Notes: generated by a model not told the origin, from the letters alone. Shown: positions 1 through 10,754, numbered from the stretch's first letter. The stretch is 64,000 bases of DNA from Betaproteobacteria bacterium SCN2 (GCA_008923285.1 WBSG01000027.1:1-64000); one strand, 5' to 3'. A program made the numbers and translations.

Positions 1-614
1 GCGCCTATCCGCTGCAAACCCACGAGATGCTGTTCGACGCCCACAGCCACGCCTTCGCGGTGCTGTGGACCATAGGTGTTGAAGATACGTGCCACCTTGA
101 TTTCCAGCCTGTGCTGGCGGTGGTAATCAAAGAACAGGGTTTCCGCGCAGCGCTTTCCTTCGTCGTAGCAGGAGCGTATGCCGATGGGGTTGACGTGCCC
201 CCAGTAGCTTTCGGTCTGCGGATGCACCTGCGGATCACCGTAAACCTCGCTGGTGGAAGCCTGCAGGATACGTACCTTGAGACGCTTGGCCAGGCCCAGC
301 ATGTTGATGGCGCCGTGGACCGAGGTTTTGGTGGTGGCCACGGGGTCGTGCTGGTAATGGATGGGCGAGGCCGGGCAGGCGAGGTTGTATATCTCGTCGA
401 CTTCCACGTACAGCGGAAAGGTAATGTCGTGGCGCATGAACTCAAAGCGCGGGTGACCATGCAGGTGGTCGATGTTGCGCTTGGTACCGGTGAAGAGGTT
501 ATCCACGCACAGCACTTCGTGGCCCTGCTCCAACAGTTTGTCGCACAGATGCGAACCGAGAAAGCCGGCACCGCCAGTGACCATGACGCGCTTTCTGCTT
601 TCGTAATGCCTCAT
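1..614 (-). CDS. UDP-glucuronate decarboxylase (UXS-type), partial
   Basis: Short-chain dehydrogenase of the extended NAD-dependent epimerase type, probably converting UDP-glucuronate to UDP-xylose for surface polysaccharide. The start ATG at 614 gives [20 protein letters not shown], with the Rossmann [10 protein letters not shown] motif at the N-terminus. [15 protein letters not shown], the segment [23 protein letters not shown] and RIFNTYGP follow in the order expected for this family. About 204 codons are present; the family is usually about 310-320 residues, so the C-terminal third lies outside the window. The last ~22 codons (positions 1-60) do not resemble the usual R-M-x-P-x-D-G-R-V-V-S-N-F segment, so the sequence may be disturbed there. 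Family assignment is good, exact substrate is inferred. Confidence 0.85.
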   Translation of the reverse strand, partial: MRHYESRKRVMVTGGAGFLGSHLCDKLLEQGHEVLCVDNLFTGTKRNIDHLHGHPRFEFMRHDITFPLYVEVDEIYNLACPASPIHYQHDPVATTKTSVHGAINMLGLAKRLKVRILQASTSEVYGDPQVHPQTESYWGHVNPIGIRSCYDEGKRCAETLFFDYHRQHRLEIKVARIFNTYGPQHREGVAVGVEQHLVGLQRIG

Positions 615-726
615 TTATTCATCAAATCATTTAACGTTAACGAACAGGGACTAGCAAGTAGCGGTCGGCAACCCAACAGAATTGGGGCGATCAAGTACTG
701 CACAAATGGAGGCCATGAAGAAGTTT

Positions 727-1434
727 TTATAAGACTGCCATCTTCTTGATAACCGTCATTCCACTGCAATTTGGATAATGCCTAATCAGAAAGCCGGCCG
801 CATAATCGACAAAAAAGGCATTCTCGTCATATCGCCTGCCAAGCAGATCCTCAATGGCACGAATGACGCCCCTGTTGTTATCCCAACCATACCCCAAGCT
901 TCCATCAAGCCTGGCATACACGTTACCCATATTCGTGTCATGAAAAATCATGGTGCCGCCTAGCGCCAAATTTTTCACCCACACGTCAATTTCGGCCCTG
1001 GTATGGTCATAGAGATGGGACGTGTCGATAAAGACAAAGCCGGCCTTGGAGCTTAAATTGTTTTCATGGCACCATTCCTGGAAGCCGCGCTGACCGAACT
1101 CGACATCATCAGACTGAATAAAAGTCCAACGCCCCTTGTCATCGACTTCGATACCACCACAATCATTGATATCAACACTAAGCATTTTGACATCCAAATC
1201 TCTTGCAGCACACAGAAGAACTTTAGTGCTTTCCCCGCCTCTTGTACCCAATTCAACAAGATATTCTGGCCTCGCTTCCATGGCATGCCAATACAAAGAA
1301 TTTAGATGATCGTAAATGTCATTCTTTCTGACCGGAGGCTTAAATCCACTGATATGGAAATCCTGTTTATATTCCCTCCCTTTCGAAAGCATGAAGCCGG
1401 CCCTTCGAATCAGCCTTGAAAATTTGATTCCCAT
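727..1434 (-). CDS. class I SAM-dependent methyltransferase (family 24 / CmcI-like)
   Basis: A protein of 235 residues. The fold is suggested by YLVELGTRGGESTKVLL (SAM-binding motif I, about residues 57-73), an acidic strand end in KMLSVDIND, and a later VFIDTSHLYDHTRAEID segment followed by GGTMIFHDT. This order resembles the Methyltransf_24 / cephalosporin-hydroxylase-like enzymes often found in O-antigen and capsule loci. The acceptor is unknown; the setting suggests methylation of a sugar or polysaccharide. The gene and its surroundings are clearly AT-richer than the rest of the window, which suggests recent acquisition. Confidence 0.75.
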   Translation of the reverse strand: MGIKFSRLIRRAGFMLSKGREYKQDFHISGFKPPVRKNDIYDHLNSLYWHAMEARPEYLVELGTRGGESTKVLLCAARDLDVKMLSVDINDCGGIEVDDKGRWTFIQSDDVEFGQRGFQEWCHENNLSSKAGFVFIDTSHLYDHTRAEIDVWVKNLALGGTMIFHDTNMGNVYARLDGSLGYGWDNNRGVIRAIEDLLGRRYDENAFFVDYAAGFLIRHYPNCSGMTVIKKMAVL

Positions 1435-1572
1435 ACTTTTCCTGGTTATATATCAGCAATAAAGTTTGCCCACGTTGAGGGAACGTGCATGACCATTAAA
1501 AGTCCATTTTTTACAGCGAGGGCAGCCGTAAACGACCACATAAACTCACGGGAATTTGATAAGCGGTTTCGA

Positions 1573-2382
1573 TTAATTTTCATTTCCATCAATTTTTTGG
1601 AATTGCCGATAAAAAAACTCATTCGAACAAATTTCAGCAAATATCCGTTCACTCAATTCAATATTTGCTTTCTTAGTTCTTTCCAGATTTTTTCTATTGA
1701 AAAGATAATTAATCTTACGATGCATTTTTATCCTCTTGAGCAAGTGCCCCCTGTCCATCCTGGTTATTGGAATTCGGAATCCAGCACCATGGTGATATAT
1801 GACATCTCCGTAGATCCCAAACATGAGTGGATGCAGGTTGTATTGATTGCTCCTTGTAATGGGGTACCAATCAACCCCGGCCTGCTGAAGCTGACCTAGC
1901 AAGTTCCCACCCACATCAGTCACCATGCTCCCGCTCACTGTTTTCCACTGAAAGCCTGCTTTCCAATCACCTCTGATCCGTTTCCAGAATCCCACCGTTG
2001 TCAGGCAAAAGCACGGATGCGGCTGAACATCACCTTGATGCTCATCACGTCGTACTGCAATAAGCGGGAATTTAGCTAAGCGTGGTTCAACGTAGGAATG
2101 AACATCACCGATCGGAAAGGCGTCCCCGTCGAGGAATACCAGCCAGTCATCCGGGCCCTCGGCGGCCATGCACGCCATGTCCGCAAGCAGATTGAGCTTT
2201 ACCGCGTGCGACTTGATGTCCTCGTCGCTGCAGTAAAAAAACTTCTCCCGCTGAAGGGTGATATCGATTCCATTGAGAAACGCATAAACCCGGTAGGGCC
2301 TGCCCATGTGGCGGCGCAACGCTTCGAACTGGATGTCTATCCATTGGTCGCTTTGCCAATGCACTGTCAGGACATGGATCAT
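1573..2382 (-). CDS. glycosyltransferase-like protein of polysaccharide locus
   Basis: About 269 residues. It opens with MIHVLTVHWQSDQW, carries a DxD-like LVFLDGDAFPIGD motif in the first third and a conserved-looking HPCFCLTTVGFWKRI stretch, consistent with a GT-A fold nucleotide-sugar transferase. I chose the ATG at 2382 because an AGGAG motif lies 9 bases upstream and the protein then begins with a beta strand; an in-frame ATG at 2403 would add seven residues. A 16-codon reading frame with its own ribosome-binding site ends inside this start codon (overlapping ATGA). No family name is certain; donor and acceptor are unknown. Base composition is low-GC, especially in the last third. Confidence 0.65.
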   Translation of the reverse strand: MIHVLTVHWQSDQWIDIQFEALRRHMGRPYRVYAFLNGIDITLQREKFFYCSDEDIKSHAVKLNLLADMACMAAEGPDDWLVFLDGDAFPIGDVHSYVEPRLAKFPLIAVRRDEHQGDVQPHPCFCLTTVGFWKRIRGDWKAGFQWKTVSGSMVTDVGGNLLGQLQQAGVDWYPITRSNQYNLHPLMFGIYGDVIYHHGAGFRIPITRMDRGHLLKRIKMHRKINYLFNRKNLERTKKANIELSERIFAEICSNEFFYRQFQKIDGNEN

Positions 2383-2429
2383 CTGACCGCACTCCTGGCG
2401 CAAACGCGTATCGGTTCTTTTGCCGACAT
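2379..2429 (-). CDS. possible 16-codon leader ORF coupled to the downstream glycosyltransferase
   Basis: ATG at 2429, preceded by AGAGGA at 7-8 bases, opens a 16-codon frame (MSAKEPIRVCARSAVR) whose TGA overlaps the ATG at 2382. The arrangement suggests translational coupling, but it could be chance; there is no similarity to a known leader peptide. Confidence 0.25.
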   Translation of the reverse strand: MSAKEPIRVCARSAVR

Positions 2430-2747
2430 TGTGTGTCCTCTAATAATGATTGTTCATGCCGGGCCCCGAAGTAAAGCAGCCCAATGCCTCCAATGTGTCT
2501 CCAGCACGGCTAATGCCGCACAAGCCGGGCGCACCTCAAGCCTGGTCATCAAGACAGTCCCTGCCAGACCGGGTTCATGATTCGTCCGGGAATAGTGTAC
2601 CCTTGAAACCTGGATGCCGTGCAAAATGATATCTCAGGCCAGGGTTTTCGGTGTGCGGGAGCGGAAAATCAGGCCTGGCAACCAGGTGCCGCGGCATGCC
2701 CCATAATGCCGTCAGGCCGGGGCAAAGCAAGGCCGGGCGCCCAGTCG
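2430..2747. other. intergenic stretch without a recognisable gene
   Basis: About 320 bases between the glycosyltransferase start and the end of the sulfotransferase gene, both on the minus strand. Short open frames here have no start signal or recognisable sequence. It presumably holds the promoter of the glycosyltransferase gene; I could not identify a clear -35/-10 pair. Confidence 0.4.
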
Positions 2748-3344
2748 TCAGCGACCCAGGCGCCTTCTGATCGACTTGAGCATGCGCTTGAAGAATTTCT
2801 TGTGCGCCGGATTGGCATGCGGAAAGGGCGCTTCCGGAACCGGCTCGCCGAGGAAGGCACACAGCTTTTCCCAGCCGTCGCCGGCGGCCAGGTCCATGAT
2901 CATGAAATCCGCCGGCCGGTCGGCGAAGTATTCCAGCACCTCACGATTGTGCCGCGCATAGCGCTGCAGCCAGATTTCCTCGTTGCCGACCGGGCTGCCC
3001 GCGCCCGCGCCGTAAATCCATTCGCGCACCGGACTGGTTCCCGTGCCGAAGCCCTTGACGGCGCTCTTGATCCATTGCTCGGGTGGCCTGATGGTCATGA
3101 TGAACTTGCTGCCGGGAAAGGCCTGGTCCATTTCCCTGTACAGCAGCGGCCAGGGATTATCCTGAAACGCATCGTAGTGCTGCGCCGTCTCCAGTGCGCG
3201 CTGCAGGGCCACCCTGGAAACCTCGGGATCGCGGGCCCAGTTTCCGCCCGTCATCCGGTAGCCCAGCATTTCAAGCGCGGCGCCCATCGAGGTGGTGCCC
3301 GTCTTCTGGAAGCCGATGCAAAAAACCTTGGTCTTGTGTCCCAT
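2748..3344 (-). CDS. sulfotransferase family protein
   Basis: A 198-residue P-loop sulfotransferase. The 5'-phosphosulfate loop is seen at the N-terminus as VFCIGFQKTGTTSMGAAL (residues 7-24), the core strand and 3'-phosphate region as KFIMTIRPPEQWIKSAVKGF, and the C-terminal part includes LCAFLGEPVPEAPFPHAN. This matches the small single-domain bacterial sulfotransferases that transfer sulfate from PAPS to carbohydrates or other small acceptors. It lies divergently from the CgeB-like gene at 3431 within the polysaccharide region, so a sugar acceptor is likely but inferred. Confidence 0.8.
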   Translation of the reverse strand: MGHKTKVFCIGFQKTGTTSMGAALEMLGYRMTGGNWARDPEVSRVALQRALETAQHYDAFQDNPWPLLYREMDQAFPGSKFIMTIRPPEQWIKSAVKGFGTGTSPVREWIYGAGAGSPVGNEEIWLQRYARHNREVLEYFADRPADFMIMDLAAGDGWEKLCAFLGEPVPEAPFPHANPAHKKFFKRMLKSIRRRLGR

Positions 3345-3430
3345 GCAAATTCATCCGGCCGCGCCGAAACCCCGTACCGCTTGATGATATAGTTGATGCG
3401 TTGTGAACCCTGATTCTTCGCAGACGCGGA

Positions 3431-4456
3431 ATGCGCATTCTCCACATCGACAACATCATGATCCGGCGATATGGTAACACCAAGGTCGCCACCGGCAGGA
3501 AGCTGTTCAACGGGCTGATCCGCAACAACCACAAGGTGCTGGAATTCAGCGACCGCGACATCGCCCACTTCGAAGCCCCCCTCAACATCAAGCCGCTCGG
3601 CTTCAGTCGCTCGAACAAAAGGCTGATCGAAACCTGCGAGAATTTCCAGCCTGAACTGCTGCTGCTCGGCCACTGCGACATCATCAGGAACGAGACCCTG
3701 CTCGAAATCAAGCGCCTGCTGCCCGGCCTCAGAATCGCCTACCGCAACGTCGATCCGCTGTGGGACCCACCGGTGCTTGAGAAGATACGCTATCGCCTGC
3801 CGGTGGCGGATGCCGTTTTCATCACCACCGGCGGCGAGCCGCTGAAGCAGTTCCTCACCGGCCGCAACATCGTTTCCTACATGCCCAATCCCACCGACCC
3901 GTGCGTGGAGGATCAGGACAACGCCGCCAAGACACGCTTCGACCGCGACCTGATATTCTGCGGCGTGGGCAACACGAGCGACGACCGCTATCCCTTCGTC
4001 AAGCGGCTGCACGACACCCTCGACAGGGAATTGCGCTTCGACAGCTTCGGCATGCACGGGCACCCGGCGATCTGGGGGCGGGCCTACGACGATGCGCTGG
4101 CCGGCAGCAAGATGGGGCTCAACCTCAATCGCTTCGAGGGCTGGCACCTGTACTCGTCCGCACGCATTTCACAATTGATGGGCAACGGGGTGCTGACCTT
4201 CCTCAGCGACAGGAACGGGCTGCAGCGATTCTTCGGCGAGGAGTCCGCCGCCTATTTCGGCGACTTCGACGACCTCGTGCGCAAGATCCGGCTGTTCCAG
4301 GCAGACGACGGCCTGCGCAGCCAGACCGCGGCCAACGGCCAGGCGTTCTACCGCGAGCATTTCAGCGGCGAGCGCGTGGTGCAGTACATCATCGAGACCA
4401 CCATGGGCATGCCCTACTCGCACGAATACCTCTGGCAAGACGAGTCGTACCGCTAG
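3431..4456 (+). CDS. glycosyltransferase, CgeB-like (family 1 type C-terminal domain)
   Basis: 341 residues with a GT-B plan. The N-terminal half (MRILHIDNIMIRRYGNTKVA onward) contains LLLGHCDIIRNETLLEIKR, and AYRNVDPLWDPP marks the domain border. The C-terminal half has LIFCGVGNTSDDRYPFVKRL, GMHGHPAIWGRAYDDALA, SKMGLNLNRFEGWHLYSSARISQLMGNG and a final AFYREHFSGERVV helix. These are hallmarks of CgeB/Glyco_trans_1_2 proteins. It probably adds a sugar to a surface polysaccharide or glycoprotein. The next gene begins two bases after its stop codon, so both are probably one transcript. Confidence 0.8.
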   Translation: MRILHIDNIMIRRYGNTKVATGRKLFNGLIRNNHKVLEFSDRDIAHFEAPLNIKPLGFSRSNKRLIETCENFQPELLLLGHCDIIRNETLLEIKRLLPGLRIAYRNVDPLWDPPVLEKIRYRLPVADAVFITTGGEPLKQFLTGRNIVSYMPNPTDPCVEDQDNAAKTRFDRDLIFCGVGNTSDDRYPFVKRLHDTLDRELRFDSFGMHGHPAIWGRAYDDALAGSKMGLNLNRFEGWHLYSSARISQLMGNGVLTFLSDRNGLQRFFGEESAAYFGDFDDLVRKIRLFQADDGLRSQTAANGQAFYREHFSGERVVQYIIETTMGMPYSHEYLWQDESYR

Positions 4457-4458
4457 CG

Positions 4459-5112
4459 ATGGGACTGACCGCCAAGATCCTGCGCCATGAGCGGCTGCGC
4501 CAACTCCTCGAGTTCAACAGGAATTACGCCAGGGGCATACGCGTCAAGTCGCCGCCGATCTTCATCCTTGGCTGCGGCCACAGCGGCACGTCGGTCCTGC
4601 TGAAAATGCTGAACATGCATCCGCACATTCACGCGATTCCATTCGAGAGCCGCGCCTATCTCAAGGCCGCCTGGAAGACGCGCATGGCGGAATTTCTGTG
4701 GCAGAAGAACACCATCGCCGCCGGCGTGGCCCGCTGGGTGCGGGACAATCGCGCCGGGGAAGCGTATTGGGGCCACCCGCGCGTCTTCCGCCTGCACTAC
4801 GAAGAACTGGTCGGCAATTTCGACGCCGTCATGCCAAGAATCTGCGATTTCCTGGGCGAGCCCTACGATGCGTCGATGCGCAATTTTCACAAGCGCGACC
4901 TTACTCTGTTCCGCTCGCCGACGACGCAGCAGCCGCCTACCGCCGCCGGCAAGCATCATGCGCAGCTTCGCAACTGGCAGATCAACCAGCAATTGTTCAA
5001 TGGCGCAGGGAAATGGAAACGGGAAATGACGGCAGATGAAAAAGCCTATTTCAAGCAGCATGCCGGACAGATGCTGATCGACTACGGCTATGCCGCCGAC
5101 ATGGAGTGGTAA
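4459..5112 (+). CDS. sulfotransferase-like protein with missing central segment
   Basis: 217 residues, starting at the ATG two bases after the preceding stop. FILGCGHSGTSVLLKMLNMH (about residues 35-54) is a clear PAPS 5'-phosphosulfate loop, and the tail from RWVRDNRAGEAYWGHPRVF through HYEELVGNF and RICDFLGEPYD fits the family C-terminus. The stretch that normally lies between them, with the EKTPxH signature and the RDGRDV 3'-phosphate-binding motif, is absent: sequence runs straight from MAEFLWQKNT to IAAGVARWV. About 40-50 residues seem to have been lost in frame, so PAPS binding and activity are doubtful. It may be a decaying gene or a member with another role. Confidence 0.7.
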   Translation: MGLTAKILRHERLRQLLEFNRNYARGIRVKSPPIFILGCGHSGTSVLLKMLNMHPHIHAIPFESRAYLKAAWKTRMAEFLWQKNTIAAGVARWVRDNRAGEAYWGHPRVFRLHYEELVGNFDAVMPRICDFLGEPYDASMRNFHKRDLTLFRSPTTQQPPTAAGKHHAQLRNWQINQQLFNGAGKWKREMTADEKAYFKQHAGQMLIDYGYAADMEW

Positions 5113-5127
5113 TCCGGCGCCGGCGCC

Positions 5128-6219
5128 TCAGAACATCCTGACATCAGTTGCGACCGCCCGGTCGCCCTGCCGGAATCCGCAGCAGCCCAGCACCCAGTCG
5201 GCCACCGACTCGACCTTCACCGCCTCCATGCAGGCCAGTTCGGGCTGGTAATTGCAGGTTTTCCGGTAGCAGTTGATGCAGGGGCCCGTCCATTGCACGG
5301 CCTGCACATGCGGGCCGATGGGCCGCACCCTTCTCGGGTCGGTAGCCCCGCAGATGACCAGCAGCGGCCTGCCCGCGCAGGAAGCGACATGGGCGGCGCC
5401 GGTGTCGTTGCCGACGATGCAGGCCGCGGCCTCCGCCAGCGGCACGATTTCAGGGATGCTGGTCAGCCCATTGAGGTTGACCACGCCCTCGCCGCCCTGC
5501 CCTGCAATGGCGGCGCAGTCTTCCACCTCGTCCGGACCGCCGATGATGGCGACCCTGCCCACGCCCGCCTCGCGCAGCATGCGCGCCAGCGCGGCGTAGC
5601 GCTCGACCCCCCAGCGCTTGAGCCAGCCTGCCTTCTGCGAGCCCGGCAGCAGCAGGACATATGCGCCGGCAACCAGTCCATGCTGCGCCATGAGCCCGGC
5701 CACCCTGTCGCGGCTGGCCTGCGAAACATGAAGACGGCCGTGCTGCGTGACGCGCGGCACGCCTGCCGCCCTCAAAGCCAGATCCGAATGCCAGCCGGGA
5801 TAAGGCTCGGGCGGGCGCTCGGGCGCATGGGTGTAGGGGTAGCCGGGATTGTGGCCGACAATGGCCTTCAATTGCGGCGACAGCGGGCGCAGCAGCCCCA
5901 GCATGATGCGGCTGCGGTCGGTGGACTGCAGGTCGAAAATCAGGTCGTAATGCCCGGCGAGAACGGCTCGCATCCATTGCATGGCTGCGGCAAGGCGCCC
6001 CCTGGATCCGCGTACGTCGATGGCGAACACGCTGGAAAAGCGCGGATCGCCTTCGAACAGGCGGTCCCAGGGCTTCAGCGTATTGAGATGAATCTCGGCT
6101 GTCGGGAATGCGGCACGGATGTCCTCGATGAAGGTGGTCGCGCCCACCACATCGCCCATGGCGCTCCACTTGATGACCAGGATGCGCCGGACGCGTGCCG
6201 GATCTATCGGTTTAGCCAC
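5128..6219 (-). CDS. glycosyltransferase family 9 (heptosyltransferase-like)
   Basis: 363 residues. The N-terminal ILVIKWSAMGDVVGATTFIE, the mid-protein VLLLPGSQKAGWLKRW and VAIIGGPDEVEDC, and the C-terminal IVGNDTGAAHVASCAGRPLL with ATDPRRVRPIGP are typical of ADP-heptose:LPS heptosyltransferases (GT9, GT-B fold). A cysteine-bearing tail (CINCYRKTC then C) is often seen in these enzymes. It likely works on lipopolysaccharide core or a related glycan at the cytoplasmic membrane. It converges with the sulfotransferase-like gene and its start overlaps the end of the upstream membrane-protein gene by 8 bases. Confidence 0.85.
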   Translation of the reverse strand: MAKPIDPARVRRILVIKWSAMGDVVGATTFIEDIRAAFPTAEIHLNTLKPWDRLFEGDPRFSSVFAIDVRGSRGRLAAAMQWMRAVLAGHYDLIFDLQSTDRSRIMLGLLRPLSPQLKAIVGHNPGYPYTHAPERPPEPYPGWHSDLALRAAGVPRVTQHGRLHVSQASRDRVAGLMAQHGLVAGAYVLLLPGSQKAGWLKRWGVERYAALARMLREAGVGRVAIIGGPDEVEDCAAIAGQGGEGVVNLNGLTSIPEIVPLAEAAACIVGNDTGAAHVASCAGRPLLVICGATDPRRVRPIGPHVQAVQWTGPCINCYRKTCNYQPELACMEAVKVESVADWVLGCCGFRQGDRAVATDVRMF

Positions 6220-6919
6220 CTGACCGGGAACGCAGCCTCAGCCAGACCGACGCCAGGAAGAAGGTGAGGAAGAAGCCCAGCACCAGTTCCTGGGTTTCGG
6301 TCACGCGGATGTCGAAGGGTGACGGCAGGCGGATCCCCCACCAGTCCCTGACGCGCTCGGGCATCATCACCAGGGCGGAGAGCAGCCCGGTCCAGGCCAG
6401 CGGACGGCTGGGCCAGAACCAGTAGGCGGTGGTGCCGGGGTCGGTTTTCCTGCCGCGCGCATCCAGCACCCAGATGCGGATCGCGCCGATCAATGCCCAC
6501 AATTCCAGCAGCAGCCTCGGCTTCTGGTCGAGCCAGGCGCTGGTGTTGTGCAGGTTGGTCTCGTTCTGGTCGTTGATGCGGACAAATACTTCCGGCGTGT
6601 CCCAGTAGAACAGCCATTGGCCCCAACTGATTTCCTCTCCCGCCATGTAGAAGGCGCCCAGCGTGACCATGGCGACCCATGCCCTGCTCGGAAAAGTCGG
6701 CAGGTGCTGCCACAGACGCAGGGACCTGAGGCCCAGCACAATGCCGGGCAGCAGCGCCAGCGGCGTCAGCAGCTCGACCAGGCCGGTTTCCTTCTGGCCC
6801 TGGATATAGAGGTCATGCGCCTCGGGCGAAACATAGCGCACGGCAAGCTGCAGCAACACAAAGCCCATCGGCAGCCAGAACCAGAGCGGAGACAAATCCT
6901 CGTTTGAATGGCTTTTCAT
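6212..6919 (-). CDS. multi-pass membrane protein of unknown function
   Basis: 235 residues with about five or six hydrophobic segments: residues 13-28 ([16 protein letters not shown]), about 47-66, about 80-95, a weaker one after [17 protein letters not shown], and a strong C-terminal one ([16 protein letters not shown]). A charged motif GEEISWGQW follows the third segment and stands out as a possible functional site. I recognise no named family. It overlaps hisG by four bases (ATGA) and the GT9 gene by eight, so it is translated together with both; its partner in function is more likely the glycosyltransferase. Confidence 0.65.
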   Translation of the reverse strand: MKSHSNEDLSPLWFWLPMGFVLLQLAVRYVSPEAHDLYIQGQKETGLVELLTPLALLPGIVLGLRSLRLWQHLPTFPSRAWVAMVTLGAFYMAGEEISWGQWLFYWDTPEVFVRINDQNETNLHNTSAWLDQKPRLLLELWALIGAIRIWVLDARGRKTDPGTTAYWFWPSRPLAWTGLLSALVMMPERVRDWWGIRLPSPFDIRVTETQELVLGFFLTFFLASVWLRLRSRSGG

Positions 6920-7563
6920 GCCGGCTGGCTTTCTATGGCGGAGGTGAATGCGTCGAACAGCGGTCTCAGCAGCGCGCGCTTGGTCTTGAGCGAAGCCTGG
7001 TTGACCACCAGGCGCGAGCTGATGTCGGTGATGTGCTCGACCGCGACGAGGCCGTTGGCCTTGAGCGTGCCGCCGGTGGAGACCAGATCGACGATGGCGT
7101 CGGCCAGCCCCACCAGCGGCGCCAGTTCCATCGAACCGTAGAGCTTGATGAGGTCGACGTGCACGCCCTTGGAGGCGAAATGCTCACGCGCGGTGCTGAC
7201 ATACTTGGTGGCGACGCGGATGCGCGCGCCTTCCTTGACGCGGCCGGCATAGTCGAAGCCCTCGCGCACCGCCACCATCATCCTGCAGCGCGCGATCTTC
7301 AAATCCAGCGGCTGGTACAGGCCTTCGCCGCCGTGCTCGATCAGCACGTCGCGACCGGCAATGCCCATGTCGGCGCCGCCGTGCTGCACGTAGGTCGGCA
7401 CGTCGGTGGCGCGCACGATGAGCAGGCGCACGTCTGCGCGGTTGGTCGGAATGATGAGCTTGCGCGAGGCTTCGGGGTCCTCTGCCGGCACGATGCCGGC
7501 CGCCGCCAGCAGCGGCCTGGTTTCCTCGAAGATGCGGCCTTTGGAAAGGGCGATGGTAATCAT
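6916..7563 (-). CDS. hisG: ATP phosphoribosyltransferase, short form
   Basis: First step of histidine synthesis: ATP + PRPP to phosphoribosyl-ATP. 215 residues from the ATG at 7563 ([15 protein letters not shown]); an in-frame start at 7584 would add seven residues not seen in the family. Family motifs include [28 protein letters not shown] and the PRPP loop region [19 protein letters not shown] then [11 protein letters not shown]. It lacks the C-terminal regulatory domain of long HisG, so it should need HisZ, which is not in this window. The usual neighbour hisD is not downstream; instead a membrane-protein gene overlaps its stop. Confidence 0.95.
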   Translation of the reverse strand: MITIALSKGRIFEETRPLLAAAGIVPAEDPEASRKLIIPTNRADVRLLIVRATDVPTYVQHGGADMGIAGRDVLIEHGGEGLYQPLDLKIARCRMMVAVREGFDYAGRVKEGARIRVATKYVSTAREHFASKGVHVDLIKLYGSMELAPLVGLADAIVDLVSTGGTLKANGLVAVEHITDISSRLVVNQASLKTKRALLRPLFDAFTSAIESQPA

Positions 7564-7608
7564 GTCGGTTTTTTCTGAGCGCACGCGATGCGGGCGTGCA
7601 CGCCAAGT

Positions 7609-8862
<1,254 letters not shown>

Positions 8863-8873
8863 CTAGGGAAGGT

Positions 8874-9110
8874 TCAGCGGCTGGCCCAGTCTTCGGGGGT
8901 GTAGGTTTTCATCGACAGCGCGTGGATTTCCTCGCGCATGCGGTCACCCAGCGCCTTGTATACCAGCTGGTGCTGCTGCACCATGTTCTTGCCGCGGAAT
9001 TCTCCGCTGACGATAACCGCTTCGAAGTGGTGGCCATCGCCCTTCACCTCGAGCTTTTCACAGGGCAACGCCGCTGCAATCCATCGTTCGATATCCTGTG
9101 GACTAACCAT
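8874..9110 (-). CDS. ibaG: BolA-family protein IbaG
   Basis: 78 residues with the BolA fold: VKGDGHHFEAVIVSGEFRGK and the motif MVQQHQLVYKALGDRM followed by IHALSMKTYTPEDW. BolA/IbaG proteins bind iron-sulfur clusters together with monothiol glutaredoxins and help in iron-sulfur or acid-stress physiology. Position next to murA and an envelope operon is the conserved gammaproteobacterial and betaproteobacterial setting. Start at 9110 is one base before the end of the ABC permease gene, so it is in the same operon. Confidence 0.9.
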   Translation of the reverse strand: MVSPQDIERWIAAALPCEKLEVKGDGHHFEAVIVSGEFRGKNMVQQHQLVYKALGDRMREEIHALSMKTYTPEDWASR

Positions 9111-9111
9111 T

Positions 9112-9863
9112 TCAATACCTCAGTTTGTAGCCGTGCCTGAGCAGCAGCAGGGTAAACCCGGATATTGCCACAAAGCTGGCGCCGACGACCAGCAGGCTCA
9201 AGCCAGGCGCCACGTCGGAGTGGCCGAAGAAGCCCCAGCGGAAGCCGTCGATCATGTAGAACACCGGGTTCCAGTGCGAAAGCGCCTGCCAGAACGGCGG
9301 CAGGGAATGGATCGAATAGAACACCCCCGACAGGAAAGTCAGCGGCATGATGAGGAAGTTCTGGAATGCGGCAAGCTGGTCGAACTTGTCCGCCCACATG
9401 CCGGCAATGATGCCGAGCGCGGCGAGGATGCCGGTAGACAACACGGTCAGCGCCAGCAGCCAGACCGGATGCATCAGGGGCAAATCGGTGAACCACACCG
9501 TTGCCAGCCCCACGCCGACCCCCACCACCACGCCGCGGATGACCGAGGCCAGCAGATAGGCCGCACAGAACTCCAGGTAGGACAGCGGCGCGAGCAGCAC
9601 GAACACGATATTGCCGGTGATCTTGGACTGGATGAGGCTGGACGAACTGTTGGCGAAGGCGTTCTGCAGCATGGACATCATGATGAGGCCAGGCACCAGG
9701 AAGGTGGTGTAGCTGATGCCGGGATAGACCTGCACCCGCTCTTCCAGCACATGGGAGAAGATCAGCAGGTAGAGCATGGCGGTGACGATGGGCGCCAGGA
9801 TGGTCTGGAACGCCACTTTCCAGAAGCGCAGCAGTTCCTTGTAGAGCAGGGTCGAGAATCCGG

Positions 9864-9867
<4 letters not shown>
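9112..9867 (-). CDS. ABC-2 type exporter permease
   Basis: 251 residues starting at the ATG at 9867, which overlaps the end of the ATPase gene by four bases. Six hydrophobic segments are visible, beginning FQTILAPIVTAMLYLLIF, with a first loop ISYTTFLVPGLIMMSMLQNA, a conserved-looking FANSSSSLIQSKITGNIVFVL amphipathic stretch and SGVFYSIHSLPPFWQAL near the C-terminus, as in ABC-2/YadH-type permeases. With the ATPase it should form an inner-membrane exporter. The substrate is unknown; location beside mla hints at the envelope. Confidence 0.88.

Positions 9868-10754
<887 letters not shown>

Noticed and set aside
3901-4458. upstream in-frame extension of the second sulfotransferase-like gene
   Set aside because: It lies inside the CgeB-like gene in another frame and gives an arginine-rich nonsense sequence; ATG 4459 fits the family.
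5116-5127. perfect 12-base palindrome GGCGCCGGCGCC between convergent genes
   Set aside because: Very short with no T run on either side; in such GC-rich DNA it is likely by chance, so it is not called a terminator.
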